Shown: positions 32,689 to 43,223, counted from the stretch's first letter. The stretch is DNA of 64,000 bases from RH-AL1 sp964244495 (GCA_964244495.1 CAXTIU010000006.1:124001-188000), one strand, 5' to 3'. Notes: generated by a model not told the origin, from the letters alone. Program-made: numbers and translations.

Positions 32689-33102
32689 ATGGCGCACTGG
32701 CTGGTGAAGAGCGAGCCGGACTCGTGGTCGTGGACGCGCATGGTGGCGGCCGGGCCGGCCGGCACCCATTGGAACGGCGTGCGCAACCACCTCGCCAAGA
32801 AGAACCTGATGGCGATGGCGCTCGGCGAGCAAGCCTTTTTCTACCATTCCAACGAGGGACGCGAGATCGTCGGCATCGTGGAGGTGTGCCGGGCCTACTA
32901 TCCCGATCCCAGCGACGCGAAGGGCATGTTCGGCATGGTCGACGTGCGCGCGGTGAAGCCGCTGCCAAGGCCGGTAGGCCTCGCCGCGATCAAGGGGGAG
33001 CCTGCCCTGGCGATGATGATGCTGGTGGTGAACGCGCGCCTCTCCGTGCAGCCGGTCACGGACGGCGAGTGGGCCGCCGTCTGCGCCATGGGAGGCTTTT
33101 GA
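32689..33102 (+). CDS. EVE domain protein
   Basis: 137 residues from ATG 32689. Complete EVE (thymocyte nuclear protein 1-like) domain: HWLVKSEPDSWSWTRMVAAG, WNGVRNHLAKKNLMAM, GEQAFFYHSNEGREIVGIVE, YYPDPSDAKGMFGMVDVRAV and LMMLVVNARLSVQPVTDGEW. The fold is PUA-like and binds modified bases in DNA or RNA in some members; the ligand in bacteria is not settled. It follows gpsA by 64 bases, a frequent neighbourhood in alphaproteobacteria. Confidence 0.92.
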   Translation: MAHWLVKSEPDSWSWTRMVAAGPAGTHWNGVRNHLAKKNLMAMALGEQAFFYHSNEGREIVGIVEVCRAYYPDPSDAKGMFGMVDVRAVKPLPRPVGLAAIKGEPALAMMMLVVNARLSVQPVTDGEWAAVCAMGGF

Positions 33103-33257
33103 GAGGCTTCGGGGCCGGCGGCGTGTGAAGGCCGCCCGGCCGCGCCCTTCACCGGCGGTTCAGCCGTCGCCGGCGAAAGTGCGTCCGCCGTCGCGAACCG
33201 AAGCCTGTGCGACGCGTTCCGTCCATCGAGCGCACACCGCGCATCAGAGGTCATCCG

Positions 33258-33500
33258 ATGAAGAAGATTGTGTTTTCCCTCGCGCTTTGCGGCGGCTTGG
33301 CGGCTGGCCTCACGACCATGTCGGAGGCGAGCGCCGCGCCGGGCGGATGCCTCAAGTACGGTGCCGCCGGCGCCGTCGCTGGCCACATGGTTCATCACGG
33401 CATTCGCGGCGCGCTCGCCGGCTGCGCCGCCGGCGCGTACCGCCGCCACCTTTACAACAAGCAGCAGCGCCAGATGAACGCGGCCGGCCAGCCGGCCTGA
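33258..33500 (+). CDS. Small secreted protein with glycine-zipper-like centre
   Basis: 80 residues from ATG 33258. Signal peptide MKKIVFSLALCGGLAAGL ending near ASA, then a short mature part with GAAGAVAGHMVHHGIRGALA and GCAAGAYRRHLY, a glycine/alanine pattern like the glycine-zipper repeats found in small envelope proteins, and two Cys. Basic C terminus. Probably located in the periplasm or outer membrane. Isolated gene with its own 155-base leader. Function unknown. Confidence 0.7.
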   Translation: MKKIVFSLALCGGLAAGLTTMSEASAAPGGCLKYGAAGAVAGHMVHHGIRGALAGCAAGAYRRHLYNKQQRQMNAAGQPA

Positions 33501-33701
33501 CACCTCAAGCTGCCCCGACCATGACGCCGGCTTCCATAGCCGGCGTTTCCATTTGCGCGTCCTGCGCCCACCATGTCCACCGCCCTCGTCGCTTGTCCCG
33601 TCCGCCATCGCTCAATGGCCACGCTCGCGTTGATCTCCCTTCGCGAACCTGAGAAGAGAGGCCGCCAGCGCCGATTCGGCCGGCCTTGATGTGAGTTTGG
33701 G

Positions 33702-34577
33702 ATGGCGGACGCCTGCACCTCGGGTCTCGACACCGGCTTCGTGGGATTGGGTTTCCTCCGGGTCGGGTTTCTCGGCATCGTCCAGGGCATCACCGAACTC
33801 CTGCCCATCTCGTCCACCGCCCACATGCGGATCGTTCCCGCCCTGCTCGGCTGGCAGGACCCCGGCTCCGCCTTCTCCGCCGCCATGCAGCTCGCGGCGC
33901 TGGCGGCCGTGGTCAGCTATTTCTGGGCGGACGTGCGCGGCCTCGCCTGGGGCACGCTGGCGGCGGTGAAGCGTCGTGACTTCGCCGACTGGAACTTCCG
34001 CTTCTTCGTCTGGATCATCCTGGCGACCATCCCGATCTCGGTCTGCGGCCTGCTGCTGTCGGCCAAGCTCAACGCCTGCGGCTCGCCGCTGCGGACGTTG
34101 AGCGTGATCGGGATCGCCTGCATTGTCATGGGCGCCCTGCTCGCCTACGCCGAGCGAGCGGCGCGGCACACCCGCACCATCGACCACGTCACGCTGAAGG
34201 ACGCGCTGGTGGTCGGCTTCGCCCAGGTCGGCGCCCTGATCCCCGGCGTGTCCCGATCCGGCTCGACGCTGACCGCCGCGCTGTTCCGCGACATGCAGCG
34301 CGACGAGGCAGCGCGCTTCTCGTTCCTGCTCGGCATCCCGACGATCGCGCTCGCCGGCTTGTTCGAGCTGTTCAAGCTGCGCAAGGCCGGACTCGGCCTG
34401 CACGGCTGGTCGATCCTGCTGTTCGGGATCGCCATCGCATCGATCTCGGCCTTCGCCGCGATCTGGAGCCTGATGCGGATCCTGGAGCGCTTCTCGGCTT
34501 GGCCTTTCGTGATCTACCGCTTCGTGCTCGGCGTCGTGCTGATCCTCGCCGTCGTCGCCGGCGTGCTCCCGAACTGA
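33702..34577 (+). CDS. uppP: Undecaprenyl-diphosphatase
   Basis: 291 residues from ATG 33702. Integral membrane protein with about eight segments. Both catalytic blocks of the BacA/UppP family are present: GIVQGITELLPISSTAHMRI near the N terminus and QVGALIPGVSRSGSTLTAAL in the second half, with RFSFLLGIPTIALAGLFEL following. It dephosphorylates undecaprenyl diphosphate to recycle the lipid carrier for peptidoglycan, which links it functionally to mtgA in this window. Slightly longer than usual because of a ~20-residue N-terminal lead. Confidence 0.95.
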   Translation: MADACTSGLDTGFVGLGFLRVGFLGIVQGITELLPISSTAHMRIVPALLGWQDPGSAFSAAMQLAALAAVVSYFWADVRGLAWGTLAAVKRRDFADWNFRFFVWIILATIPISVCGLLLSAKLNACGSPLRTLSVIGIACIVMGALLAYAERAARHTRTIDHVTLKDALVVGFAQVGALIPGVSRSGSTLTAALFRDMQRDEAARFSFLLGIPTIALAGLFELFKLRKAGLGLHGWSILLFGIAIASISAFAAIWSLMRILERFSAWPFVIYRFVLGVVLILAVVAGVLPN

Positions 34578-34590
34578 GGTCGGAGACCGC

Positions 34591-34866
34591 TCAGTAGCGC
34601 ACGCCGGGGGTCAGCGGATTCGGCAGGAAACCGTAATCGGTTTCGCGACTCGTGAGGCTACGGACGTGGCGCTTGTCGCCGCGGCAGATCGCGTAGTCGC
34701 GCGTGCCGGGCGTGAGGCCGTAGCTGCGGCAGGCCACGTCGTCCTCCGGGTAGAAGGCCCTGGGCGATCCCTGCGCCAGGCAATCATTGTGGTTGATGTC
34801 GAGGTAGCAGTCGCGCACGCCGCAGCCGCCCAGCAGCAGCGCGAGCAGCGCGAGCAGCGGCACCAT
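34591..34866 (-). CDS. Small lipoprotein
   Basis: 91 residues from ATG 34866. Signal VPLLALLALLLGGCGVRDC with a lipobox (LGGC) and lipidation at the Cys after Gly-Gly, then a Cys-containing mature part (CYLDINHNDCLAQGSP, VACRSYGLTPGTRDYAICRG) with five further or alternative Cys and a tail with DYGFLPNPLTPGVRY. An upstream TTG at 34905 would add a basic lead (PFKTISRT), which would make a more ordinary signal peptide; the start is therefore uncertain. Convergent with uppP, ending 13 bases away. Confidence 0.7.
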   Translation of the reverse strand: MVPLLALLALLLGGCGVRDCYLDINHNDCLAQGSPRAFYPEDDVACRSYGLTPGTRDYAICRGDKRHVRSLTSRETDYGFLPNPLTPGVRY

Positions 34867-34989
34867 CGTGCGTGAGATGGTCTTGAACGGCAAGGCGACG
34901 ACCCCATCCCGACCGCCTCGCGACAATGGTGCCGAGCGCCGGTCCGGCGGCTCTACCACGCGGCGTCCCGGCCCGAAAGGATCACGCGC

Positions 34990-35517
34990 TCAAAACACCG
35001 CGACGCCGCGCGCGTTGAGGTCTTCGGCCAGATGGTCGAGTGCGCGGGCGCGCAGCTTGTAGAACGTCGCCGGCACCCAGCCTTTCTCGCGGCAAAGGCG
35101 GCGGATTGAGCGCCGGCGCGCCACCCGCAGCGCCCAGTAGCTCGTCACGAGGGCCAATCCCGTGTCGACGGCGCGCAGGTCGCGCAGCCATTCGAGCGCG
35201 GCGTCCATTCGCGCGATGGCGGCGGCGTCCGGGCGAAGGCTGAGGGCGTTGCGGATCGCCTGGCGCTCGCGCCGTTCCTCCTCCGGCAATTCGGCCTGCG
35301 CGAGGTGATCGGCCCATTCCAGCCGGTGGACCGGCCAATGGTTGCCGGTCTGGCGGGGGGTGGCGACGCGCGGCATGCGGTCGAGGGTGCGGAAGGCCTC
35401 GACGAGGCAGAGGGCGACGTGCTCGGGCGTCCAAGCCGCCGGCGGTGCCGGGGAGTCCGAGGCCACCAGATCCTCGAGCGACTGTTCAGGAGCGTCCATC
35501 GTGGCGAGGTCCGACAT
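34990..35517 (-). CDS. DUF6362-like phage regulatory protein
   Basis: 175 residues from ATG 35517, one base behind the stop of the upstream gene. Central block AAWTPEHVALCLVEAFRTLD and the C-terminal helix-turn-helix-like region RRSIRRLCREKGWVPATFYK with LRARALDHLAEDLNARG resemble DUF6362 proteins of alphaproteobacterial prophages, which act like sigma-70 region 4/helix-turn-helix proteins. Probably a DNA-binding regulator. It is the second gene of the leftward operon controlled by the S24 repressor region. Confidence 0.65.
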   Translation of the reverse strand: MSDLATMDAPEQSLEDLVASDSPAPPAAWTPEHVALCLVEAFRTLDRMPRVATPRQTGNHWPVHRLEWADHLAQAELPEEERRERQAIRNALSLRPDAAAIARMDAALEWLRDLRAVDTGLALVTSYWALRVARRRSIRRLCREKGWVPATFYKLRARALDHLAEDLNARGVAVF

Positions 35518-35518
35518 C

Positions 35519-35854
35519 TCACAGTCCGTCGTCGAGAATGTTGTCAATCAATCCGGCTTCCGATCCGGCCGTCACCAGCACCGCGCGGATCAGGCCGTCA
35601 CGGTTCAGGCCGCGCTTCGCGGCGGCCTCGTCGAGGCGGCCCGCCACGTCGAGCGGCAGCCGCAGTCCCGCCGCCTCGCGGAAGGCGAGGCCGAAACGCT
35701 GGGCTTGGCGGTAGACGTTGTTGGCGGTCGAGGCGATCAAGGGATCGACGGCGACCCGTTTGGCGTCCCAGCCCTGGCCGACCAGGAAGCCGAGGCGAGC
35801 GACGCGCACGAAGGACCAGTGGGTGCGGCTTGGAGGCATGATCAAATGATTCAT
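35519..35854 (-). CDS. Small phage-island protein, putative regulator
   Basis: 111 residues from ATG 35854 (ATG 35839 is an alternative). The upstream frame continues but lies over the promoter. The ATG at 35854 has no ribosome site and sits seven bases after a -10 box at 35861-35866, so the mRNA may be leaderless. The sequence contains RTHWSFVRVARLGFLVGQGW, TANNVYRQAQRFGLAF and LRLPLDVAGRLDEAAAKRGL, the last like a ribbon-helix-helix or small DNA-binding helix pair. First gene of the leftward operon, coupled to the DUF6362-like gene. Function inferred from context only. Confidence 0.6.
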   Translation of the reverse strand: MNHLIMPPSRTHWSFVRVARLGFLVGQGWDAKRVAVDPLIASTANNVYRQAQRFGLAFREAAGLRLPLDVAGRLDEAAAKRGLNRDGLIRAVLVTAGSEAGLIDNILDDGL

Positions 35855-35860
35855 GATGCG

Positions 35861-35889
35861 AGTATCGGTATCTATACCTTTTTCGTCAA
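35861..35889 (-). promoter_or_regulatory. Leftward promoter with operator O1 in the spacer
   Basis: On the minus strand: -35 TTGACG (35884-35889), 17-base spacer, -10 GATACT (35861-35866), then ATG seven bases on. The spacer contains GGTATAGATACC (35867-35878), a perfect 5-base dyad around two bases. A repressor bound there would block RNA polymerase. The same dyad occurs in the spacer of the promoter at 36622-36650. Confidence 0.65.
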
Positions 35890-35890
35890 C

Positions 35891-35902
35891 GGTTAAAATA
35901 CC
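35891..35902. promoter_or_regulatory. Operator-like site O2 between divergent promoters
   Basis: GGTTAAAATACC, a variant of GGTATnnATACC with one changed half. It lies one base from the leftward -35 box and two bases from the rightward -35 box, so it could let repressor bound here affect both promoters, as OR2 does in lambda. Inferred from similarity to O1 and O4. Confidence 0.5.
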
Positions 35903-35904
35903 GC

Positions 35905-35936
35905 TTGGCATTGCGCTTACCTAAGGTTATTCTACC
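35905..35936 (+). promoter_or_regulatory. Rightward repressor promoter with operator O3
   Basis: -35 TTGGCA (35905-35910), 17-base spacer, -10 TATTCT (35928-35933). The repressor ATG at 35940 is at the expected transcription start, with no ribosome site, so the mRNA is probably leaderless, like lambda cI from PRM. GGTTATTCTACC (35925-35936) overlaps the -10 box, consistent with autorepression. Confidence 0.6.
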
Positions 35937-35939
35937 GCC

Positions 35940-36599
35940 ATGCTACTCCAGGATGTCCTATCGCGAGTCGAAAGCCGGTTGGCGGTGGTGGGCCTGTCGG
36001 CGCATGCCGCCTCGCTCGCCGCCAAGAAGCCGGACGCGATTCGCAACCTGCGCCGCGCGGTTCAGAACAACGATCGCCGGGGCATCACCACGGAGACCCT
36101 GGCCGCCCTGGCACCCGTGCTGAAGACGTCCGCGGCCTGGCTGCTGGAGGGTGTCGGCGCCGACGGCGGATTGAACGTGACGCTGCGCATCGTCGGCCGG
36201 GTCGGCGCCGGGGCGGAGATCCTGCCGGAGTTCGAGCAAATCCCGCCCGATGGCCTCGATGAGATCGAGTTCCCCTGGTCATTGCCGCCGGGATCGATCG
36301 CGTTCAAGGTCGAGGGGGACAGCATGTGGCCCCGCTACAATGCCGGCGACGTGGTGGTCTGCGCCGACGGCGAGCACGACCTCGTCACGGTGACCGGGCA
36401 GGAGGCGGCGGTACGGACCGGCGATGGCCGGCGCTACATCAAGACCGTGCGGCGCGGCGCGCTGCCCGGCACCTTCGATCTCGAGAGCCACAACGCTCCG
36501 CCGATCCGTAGCGTGACCTTGGAGTGGGCGGCGCCAATCCTGATGATTTTGCCCGGCACCCGCTGGTTGCACGCCGGGCCGTCCATGGCGAAGCGGTAA
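35940..36599 (+). CDS. S24-family (CI/LexA-like) phage repressor
   Basis: 219 residues from ATG 35940. N-terminal helical DNA-binding region (DVLSRVESRLAVVGLSAHAA, SLAAKKPDAIRNLRRAVQNN, LAALAPVLKTSAAWLLEG) joined to a C-terminal S24 peptidase domain: cleavage-site-like VGAGAEILPE, catalytic Ser in VEGDSMWPRYNAGDVVV, and the Lys partner in GRRYIKTVRRG. All parts for RecA-stimulated self-cleavage are present, so the island could be DNA-damage inducible. It is divergent from the 35854 operon and probably controls itself, that operon and the gene at 36672 through repeated dyads. Confidence 0.9.
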   Translation: MLLQDVLSRVESRLAVVGLSAHAASLAAKKPDAIRNLRRAVQNNDRRGITTETLAALAPVLKTSAAWLLEGVGADGGLNVTLRIVGRVGAGAEILPEFEQIPPDGLDEIEFPWSLPPGSIAFKVEGDSMWPRYNAGDVVVCADGEHDLVTVTGQEAAVRTGDGRRYIKTVRRGALPGTFDLESHNAPPIRSVTLEWAAPILMILPGTRWLHAGPSMAKR

Positions 36600-36621
36600 G
36601 AAGACGAGGAAGACGCCTCCC

Positions 36622-36650
36622 TTTACCAGGTATTTATACCTAGGTATGCT
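36622..36650 (+). promoter_or_regulatory. Promoter with operator O4 in the spacer
   Basis: -35 TTTACC (36622-36627), 17-base spacer, -10 TATGCT (36645-36650). The spacer holds AGGTATTTATACCT (36628-36641), a perfect 6-base dyad and the best copy of the operator, plus a further half-site AGGTAT at 36642-36647. It lies 22 bases upstream of ATG 36672. Placement of the dyad between -35 and -10 repeats that of O1. Confidence 0.6.
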
Positions 36651-36671
36651 GTCCCGCGAAGGAGCGACAGC

Positions 36672-36977
36672 ATGCGGATTCTTGATGTAAGCGGCGAAGA
36701 CGGTTTGGCGGCGGCGGCGCGGACCGCGGCCCGGATGATGGTGAAGGGGCGGGCACGCTTCTATGATCGCACCCCGATGGCGCTCGACGCGCTCCATCCT
36801 GGCCTCGCCTGCGCGCCTCCCACGACCCTCGTCGCCATCGGCGAGCACTTGGTGGAGCGGGAAAGCCTGTCGCCGCGCCGCTGGTTCGGCTTTGGTGGGG
36901 AGGTCTGCCTCGTCAACGCCCGTGCCGCGCTGCTCCTCGGCCGCGCGCGGCGGCGCGCGGCGGCCCGGCGCGCCTGA
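36672..36977 (+). CDS. Small phage-island protein under repressor control
   Basis: 101 residues from ATG 36672, with GGAG ten bases upstream. Composition is mixed alpha/beta, with an Arg/Ala-rich C terminus (LLLGRARRRAAARRA). The body (GRARFYDRTPMALDALHPGL, PTTLVAIGEHLVERESLSPR, WFGFGGEVCLVNARAAL) is not recognised. It is directly behind the operator-bearing promoter and so belongs to the repressor's regulon. In prophages a gene at such a place may be an antirepressor, excision or Cro-like factor, but nothing in the sequence shows which. Confidence 0.55.
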   Translation: MRILDVSGEDGLAAAARTAARMMVKGRARFYDRTPMALDALHPGLACAPPTTLVAIGEHLVERESLSPRRWFGFGGEVCLVNARAALLLGRARRRAAARRA

Positions 36978-37101
36978 TCGCGCGCGCCACCTTTCTCGGG
37001 CAGCCTTATCGGCGCTGGCGCCGGAACCATTTGACAGAAAGCGCCGTTCCGCCGTCCAATGCCGACCGGTTTCGGCGCGGATCAGGTGCGAATAGAATCC
37101 C

Positions 37102-38388
37102 ATGACGTCCGGCTCCAGTGTTTGGGACGATCCCCCTTCAACGGGGGCATCGCACGGGGCGCTCGCGACGCGTCTCTTGAAAACGAGGCAGCATTCGATC
37201 GACCTCGCGGCGCCCCTTTCGCCGGAAGACCAGGTTGTCCAGGCGAACGACGACGCCAGTCCGACGAAGTGGCATCTAGCCCACGTCACGTGGTTCTTCG
37301 AGACATTCGTGCTCAAGCCCTACCTGCCGCATTACCGGCTGTACGACGAGCGGTTTTCATTCTGCTTCAACTCTTACTACGAGGCGGAAGGCGCGCGCCA
37401 ACCGCGCGGCCTGCGCGGCCTGCTCACCCGGCCGACCCACGATGAGGTGAGAGCCTATCGCGCCCACGTCGACGACGGTTTGCGGGCGCTCGTGGCGTGC
37501 TCCGCGATGGCGAACCCGGACGTTTCCGCCCTGCTGGAGGTTGGCATCCATCACGAGCAGCAGCATCAGGAGTTGCTGCTGACGGACATCCTCAGCCTGT
37601 TCGCAGCACAGCCGCTCCGCCCGGCCTACAGCACCGACGCTTCGGACGGGGCCGCGAGCGCGCGGCCGCTCACCTTCACCCACCATGACGGCGGGATCGT
37701 CGATGCCGGCCACGCCGGCGACGGGTTCAGCTTCGACAACGAGGGGCCGCGCCACCAGGCCTTGCTTCGACCCTACCGGTTGGCCGACCGCCTCGTCACC
37801 AATGGCGAGTGGCTGGCCTTCATGGCCGATGGCGGTTATCGCACCCCGGCGCTCTGGCTCGCCGACGGCTGGGCCACGGTGAAGGCGCAGGGGTGGGACG
37901 CGCCGCTGTACTGGGAGCGGCACGACGGTGCTTGGCTGCAGATGAGCCTGTACGGGCGCCGGTTGGTGGAAGCGGCGGCGCCGGTGTGCCACGTCAGCTA
38001 TTACGAGGCGGACGCCTTCGCGCGCTGGGCGGGGCACCGCTTGCCGACCGAGTTCGAGTGGGAGCGCGCGGCGGTCGCGGCTGGCGAAATCAGGCCGCAG
38101 AGTCGCGGCGACGCCTTCCGTCCGCTCGCGGCCGCCGATGCCGGCGACCGGCAGATGTTCCGGGCGGTGTGGCAGTGGACGCAGAGCGCCTACCTGCCTT
38201 ATCCCGGCTACAAGGCGGCACCGGGCGCGATCGGCGAGTATAACGGCAAGTTCATGTGCGGCCAGCAGGTGCTGCGGGGTTCGTCCTGCGCCACGGCGCC
38301 CGATCACGCCCGCCTGACCTACCGTAACTTCTTCTACCCCCACCAGCGCTGGCAGTTCATGGGTCTGCGCCTCGCGAGCGACGGATGA
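37102..38388 (+). CDS. egtB: Ergothioneine biosynthesis sulfoxide synthase
   Basis: 428 residues from ATG 37102. It joins a sulphur donor (gamma-Glu-Cys or Cys) to hercynine with O2 at a non-haem iron. Iron ligands are visible: His in SPTKWHLAHVTWFFETFVL and the HxxxHxE motif in GIHHEQQHQELLLTD (residues about 150-160). The C-terminal FGE-sulfatase/C-type-lectin domain runs from PLTFTHHDGGIVDAG to FMCGQQVLRGSSCATAPDHA and RLTYRNFFYP. egtD overlaps its end (ATGA), so both are made together. egtC and egtE are not nearby; many proteobacteria have only egtBD here. Confidence 0.95.
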   Translation: MTSGSSVWDDPPSTGASHGALATRLLKTRQHSIDLAAPLSPEDQVVQANDDASPTKWHLAHVTWFFETFVLKPYLPHYRLYDERFSFCFNSYYEAEGARQPRGLRGLLTRPTHDEVRAYRAHVDDGLRALVACSAMANPDVSALLEVGIHHEQQHQELLLTDILSLFAAQPLRPAYSTDASDGAASARPLTFTHHDGGIVDAGHAGDGFSFDNEGPRHQALLRPYRLADRLVTNGEWLAFMADGGYRTPALWLADGWATVKAQGWDAPLYWERHDGAWLQMSLYGRRLVEAAAPVCHVSYYEADAFARWAGHRLPTEFEWERAAVAAGEIRPQSRGDAFRPLAAADAGDRQMFRAVWQWTQSAYLPYPGYKAAPGAIGEYNGKFMCGQQVLRGSSCATAPDHARLTYRNFFYPHQRWQFMGLRLASDG

Positions 38389-39332
38389 CCCAAGAGATGG
38401 TTTCGGAGGCCGACGACTTCGCGGAGGCCGTGCTGTCCGGCCTGGGCGCGCCGCGCAAGACGCTGCCGTGCCAGTACCTCTACGATGAACGGGGCAGCGA
38501 CCTGTTCGAGCAGATCACCGTCTTGCCGGAATACTATCCCACGCGTACGGAGACGGCGATCCTGTCGTCCTGCGTCGGCGCCATCGTCGCCGGCACGCCG
38601 GCCGGCTCGGTGCTGGTCGAGTTCGGCTCGGGATCGAGCCGCAAGACCGAGATCCTGCTGGCAGCGCTCGACAAGCTGGCCGCCTACGTGCCGATCGACG
38701 TCTCGCCGAGCGCGCTCGACGATGCCCGCGCCCGGCTCGCGGCGCGCTTCCCGGCGCTGCGCGTGCACCCCGTGACCGGTGACTTCCGCGCCGCGCTCGC
38801 GCTGCCGCCCGATCTCGCGGAGCGGCCGCGCATGGGCTTCTTCCCCGGCTCGACGATCGGCAACTTCTCGCCCCCCGCGGCGCGCGACCTCCTCGCCGGC
38901 ATGGCCCGCACTTTGGGCGAAGGCAACCGCCTCATCATCGGCGTCGACCTGCGCAAGGATCTCGCCACCCTTCTGCCGGCCTACGACGACGCGGCCGGCG
39001 TCACCGCCGCCTTCAACAAGAACATCCTGGCGCGCGCCAACCGCGAACTCGGCGCCGACTTCGACCTCGACGGGTTCAGTCACGAGGCGCGCTTCGACGA
39101 CGGCCAGGGCCGCGTCGAGATGCACCTCGTCAGCCGGGCGGCGCAGACCGTGACGCTGCTCGGCCGCCATTTCGCCTTCGCGCCCGGCGAGAGCATCCAC
39201 ACCGAGAACTCGCACAAGTACACGGTCGCCGCCTTCCAGGACCTCGCCCGCGAGGCCGGTTGGCGCCCGAGCCGGCTGTGGATGGACCCGGACGGGTTGT
39301 TCAGCGTGCATGAACTGGTCGTGATCGGGTGA
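38385..39332 (+). CDS. egtD: L-histidine N-alpha-methyltransferase
   Basis: 315 residues from ATG 38385, overlapping egtB by four bases. It trimethylates histidine to hercynine using SAM. Seen: KTLPCQYLYDERGSDLFEQI, TVLPEYYPTRTETAIL, SAM site LVEFGSGSSRKTEILLAAL, YVPIDVSPSALDDARARLAA, GFFPGSTIGNFSPPAARDLL, and the C-terminal IHTENSHKYTVAAFQDLARE. Full length. The upstream enzyme of the ergothioneine pathway, so egtD supplies the substrate for egtB. Confidence 0.97.
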   Translation: MTQEMVSEADDFAEAVLSGLGAPRKTLPCQYLYDERGSDLFEQITVLPEYYPTRTETAILSSCVGAIVAGTPAGSVLVEFGSGSSRKTEILLAALDKLAAYVPIDVSPSALDDARARLAARFPALRVHPVTGDFRAALALPPDLAERPRMGFFPGSTIGNFSPPAARDLLAGMARTLGEGNRLIIGVDLRKDLATLLPAYDDAAGVTAAFNKNILARANRELGADFDLDGFSHEARFDDGQGRVEMHLVSRAAQTVTLLGRHFAFAPGESIHTENSHKYTVAAFQDLAREAGWRPSRLWMDPDGLFSVHELVVIG

Positions 39333-39395
39333 CAGCGGGACGAGGGCACCGGATGGGGAGCGCCGACTTTCCCCGGCGCTCCCGAACCATGCCCT

Positions 39396-41876
<2,481 letters not shown>

Positions 41877-42132
41877 GGGGGATCCGTTTCTGTCGAGCCT
41901 CGGCCGCCATCGGGGCTGCCTCTTCGCCGCCCTTCTATCAACTTTCACGCCACTCGCGTTTCGCGTCGCCTGCGACGGATCACGCCCGACGGCCACGAAT
42001 CCGCCGAAAAAACCCGAGGAGGGTTGATGCCGCCGCCACTTAGCCGATTGCAAACGGTTCGCGGGTGAGCCATGTCTTGCGAGGTGCCGGTCCGCTGATC
42101 GGGCCTGACGGAGGACGGGTAGACTGATCAAC

Positions 42133-42555
42133 GTGGTTTCGAGTGAGGCGCCCGCGCCTCCCCCGCCGACCGGCCGGCAGGCTGCAGGTGGATCGCAGGT
42201 CCCGAACGGATCGCAGGTCGCGGACGGGGCTCTCGTGCACATCGTGATGGGTAGTCTCGACGATGCGAAAGCCGAGGACACCACCTTGATCGATTTGAAC
42301 GGAAAGACCTCGATCGCCGACGCGATGGTGGTCACCACGGGGCGCTCCAACGTTCATGTCAACGCCATCGCCGATCGCGTGCTGCGGGACATCAAGGCCG
42401 CCGGCCTCGGCCTGCCGAAGGTCGAGGGCCTGGTGAACGGCGACTGGGTGCTGATCGACGCGGGCGACGTGATCGTCCACGTGTTCCGTCCCGAGGTGCG
42501 CCAGTTCTACAATCTCGAGAAGATGTGGGGATCGGATCGGCCGAACGCGATCTGA
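42133..42555 (+). CDS. rsfS: Ribosomal silencing factor
   Basis: 140 residues from GTG 42133; a later start near 42236 would remove a Pro/Gly-rich lead of ~35 residues containing the repeat GSQVPNGSQV. The RsfS domain is complete: LDDAKAEDTTLIDLNGKTSI, ADAMVVTTGRSNVHVNAIAD, GLPKVEGLVNGDWVLIDAGD and VIVHVFRPEVRQFYNLEKMW. It binds L14 of the large subunit and prevents subunit joining in starvation. nadD usually lies directly upstream in relatives but is missing here; rlmH follows as usual. Confidence 0.94.
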   Translation: MVSSEAPAPPPPTGRQAAGGSQVPNGSQVADGALVHIVMGSLDDAKAEDTTLIDLNGKTSIADAMVVTTGRSNVHVNAIADRVLRDIKAAGLGLPKVEGLVNGDWVLIDAGDVIVHVFRPEVRQFYNLEKMWGSDRPNAI

Positions 42556-42583
42556 GCCACGGCACCGTTGCTCCGGCTGATCG

Positions 42584-43063
42584 ATGCTTCGGCTGAGCCT
42601 CGTCTGCATTGGCCGCGTCAAGGCTGGCCCTGAGCGTGAGCTTGCCGCGCGCTACCTGGAACGAGCCCGGCTGGCCGGACGCTCCATCGGCCTCGCGGTC
42701 GCCGTGCGCGAACTCGATGAATCACGGGCGCGCCGCGCCGAGGATCGCCGGGCGGAGGAAGCCGCGGCCATCCATGCCGCCGCCGGGTCGGACACCCGCC
42801 TCCTCGTCCTCGACGAGAGGGGGGAGGCGATCGGCAGCGACGCTTTCGCGGCGCTCCTTGATCGCGCGCGGACCGGCGGCCGGGAACTGGCGCTGGTCGT
42901 CGGGGGTCCCGACGGGCTCGATCCGGCGCTGCTCGAGGCGGCGTCGGCCCGCATCGCCTTCGGGGCGATGACGTGGCCGCACCAGTTGGTGCGGATCATG
43001 GCGAGCGAGCAAGTCTACCGGGCGATCACCATTCTCGCCGGCCACCCCTATCATCGTGCGTGA
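42584..43063 (+). CDS. rlmH: 23S rRNA (pseudouridine-1915 N3) methyltransferase
   Basis: 159 residues from ATG 42584, 28 bases behind rsfS. SPOUT-fold methyltransferase: RLSLVCIGRVKAGPERELAA at the start, LLVLDERGEAIGSDAFAALL, SAM knot LALVVGGPDGLDPALLEAA and the closing GAMTWPHQLVRIMASEQVYR with AITILAGHPYHR. It methylates pseudouridine 1915 in helix 69. Complete. Confidence 0.96.
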   Translation: MLRLSLVCIGRVKAGPERELAARYLERARLAGRSIGLAVAVRELDESRARRAEDRRAEEAAAIHAAAGSDTRLLVLDERGEAIGSDAFAALLDRARTGGRELALVVGGPDGLDPALLEAASARIAFGAMTWPHQLVRIMASEQVYRAITILAGHPYHRA

Positions 43064-43223
43064 CGCGTGGGCTGCGGGCTCGCGACTTGGATCGCCCCGA
43101 TCCCCGAGCGATCCTCGCGGCGCCGTTGTTACGACACGATCGCGTCATTTGGCTTTCCCTTAATCTTCACGCGATATCCTTCGGACGGCATGCCCGTCCG
43201 CCGCACGGGAGCCGGAGGCGACG

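Noticed and set aside
36279..37316. Minus-strand frame of 345 codons across the repressor and egtB
   Set aside because: Antisense to three supported genes and not protein-like.
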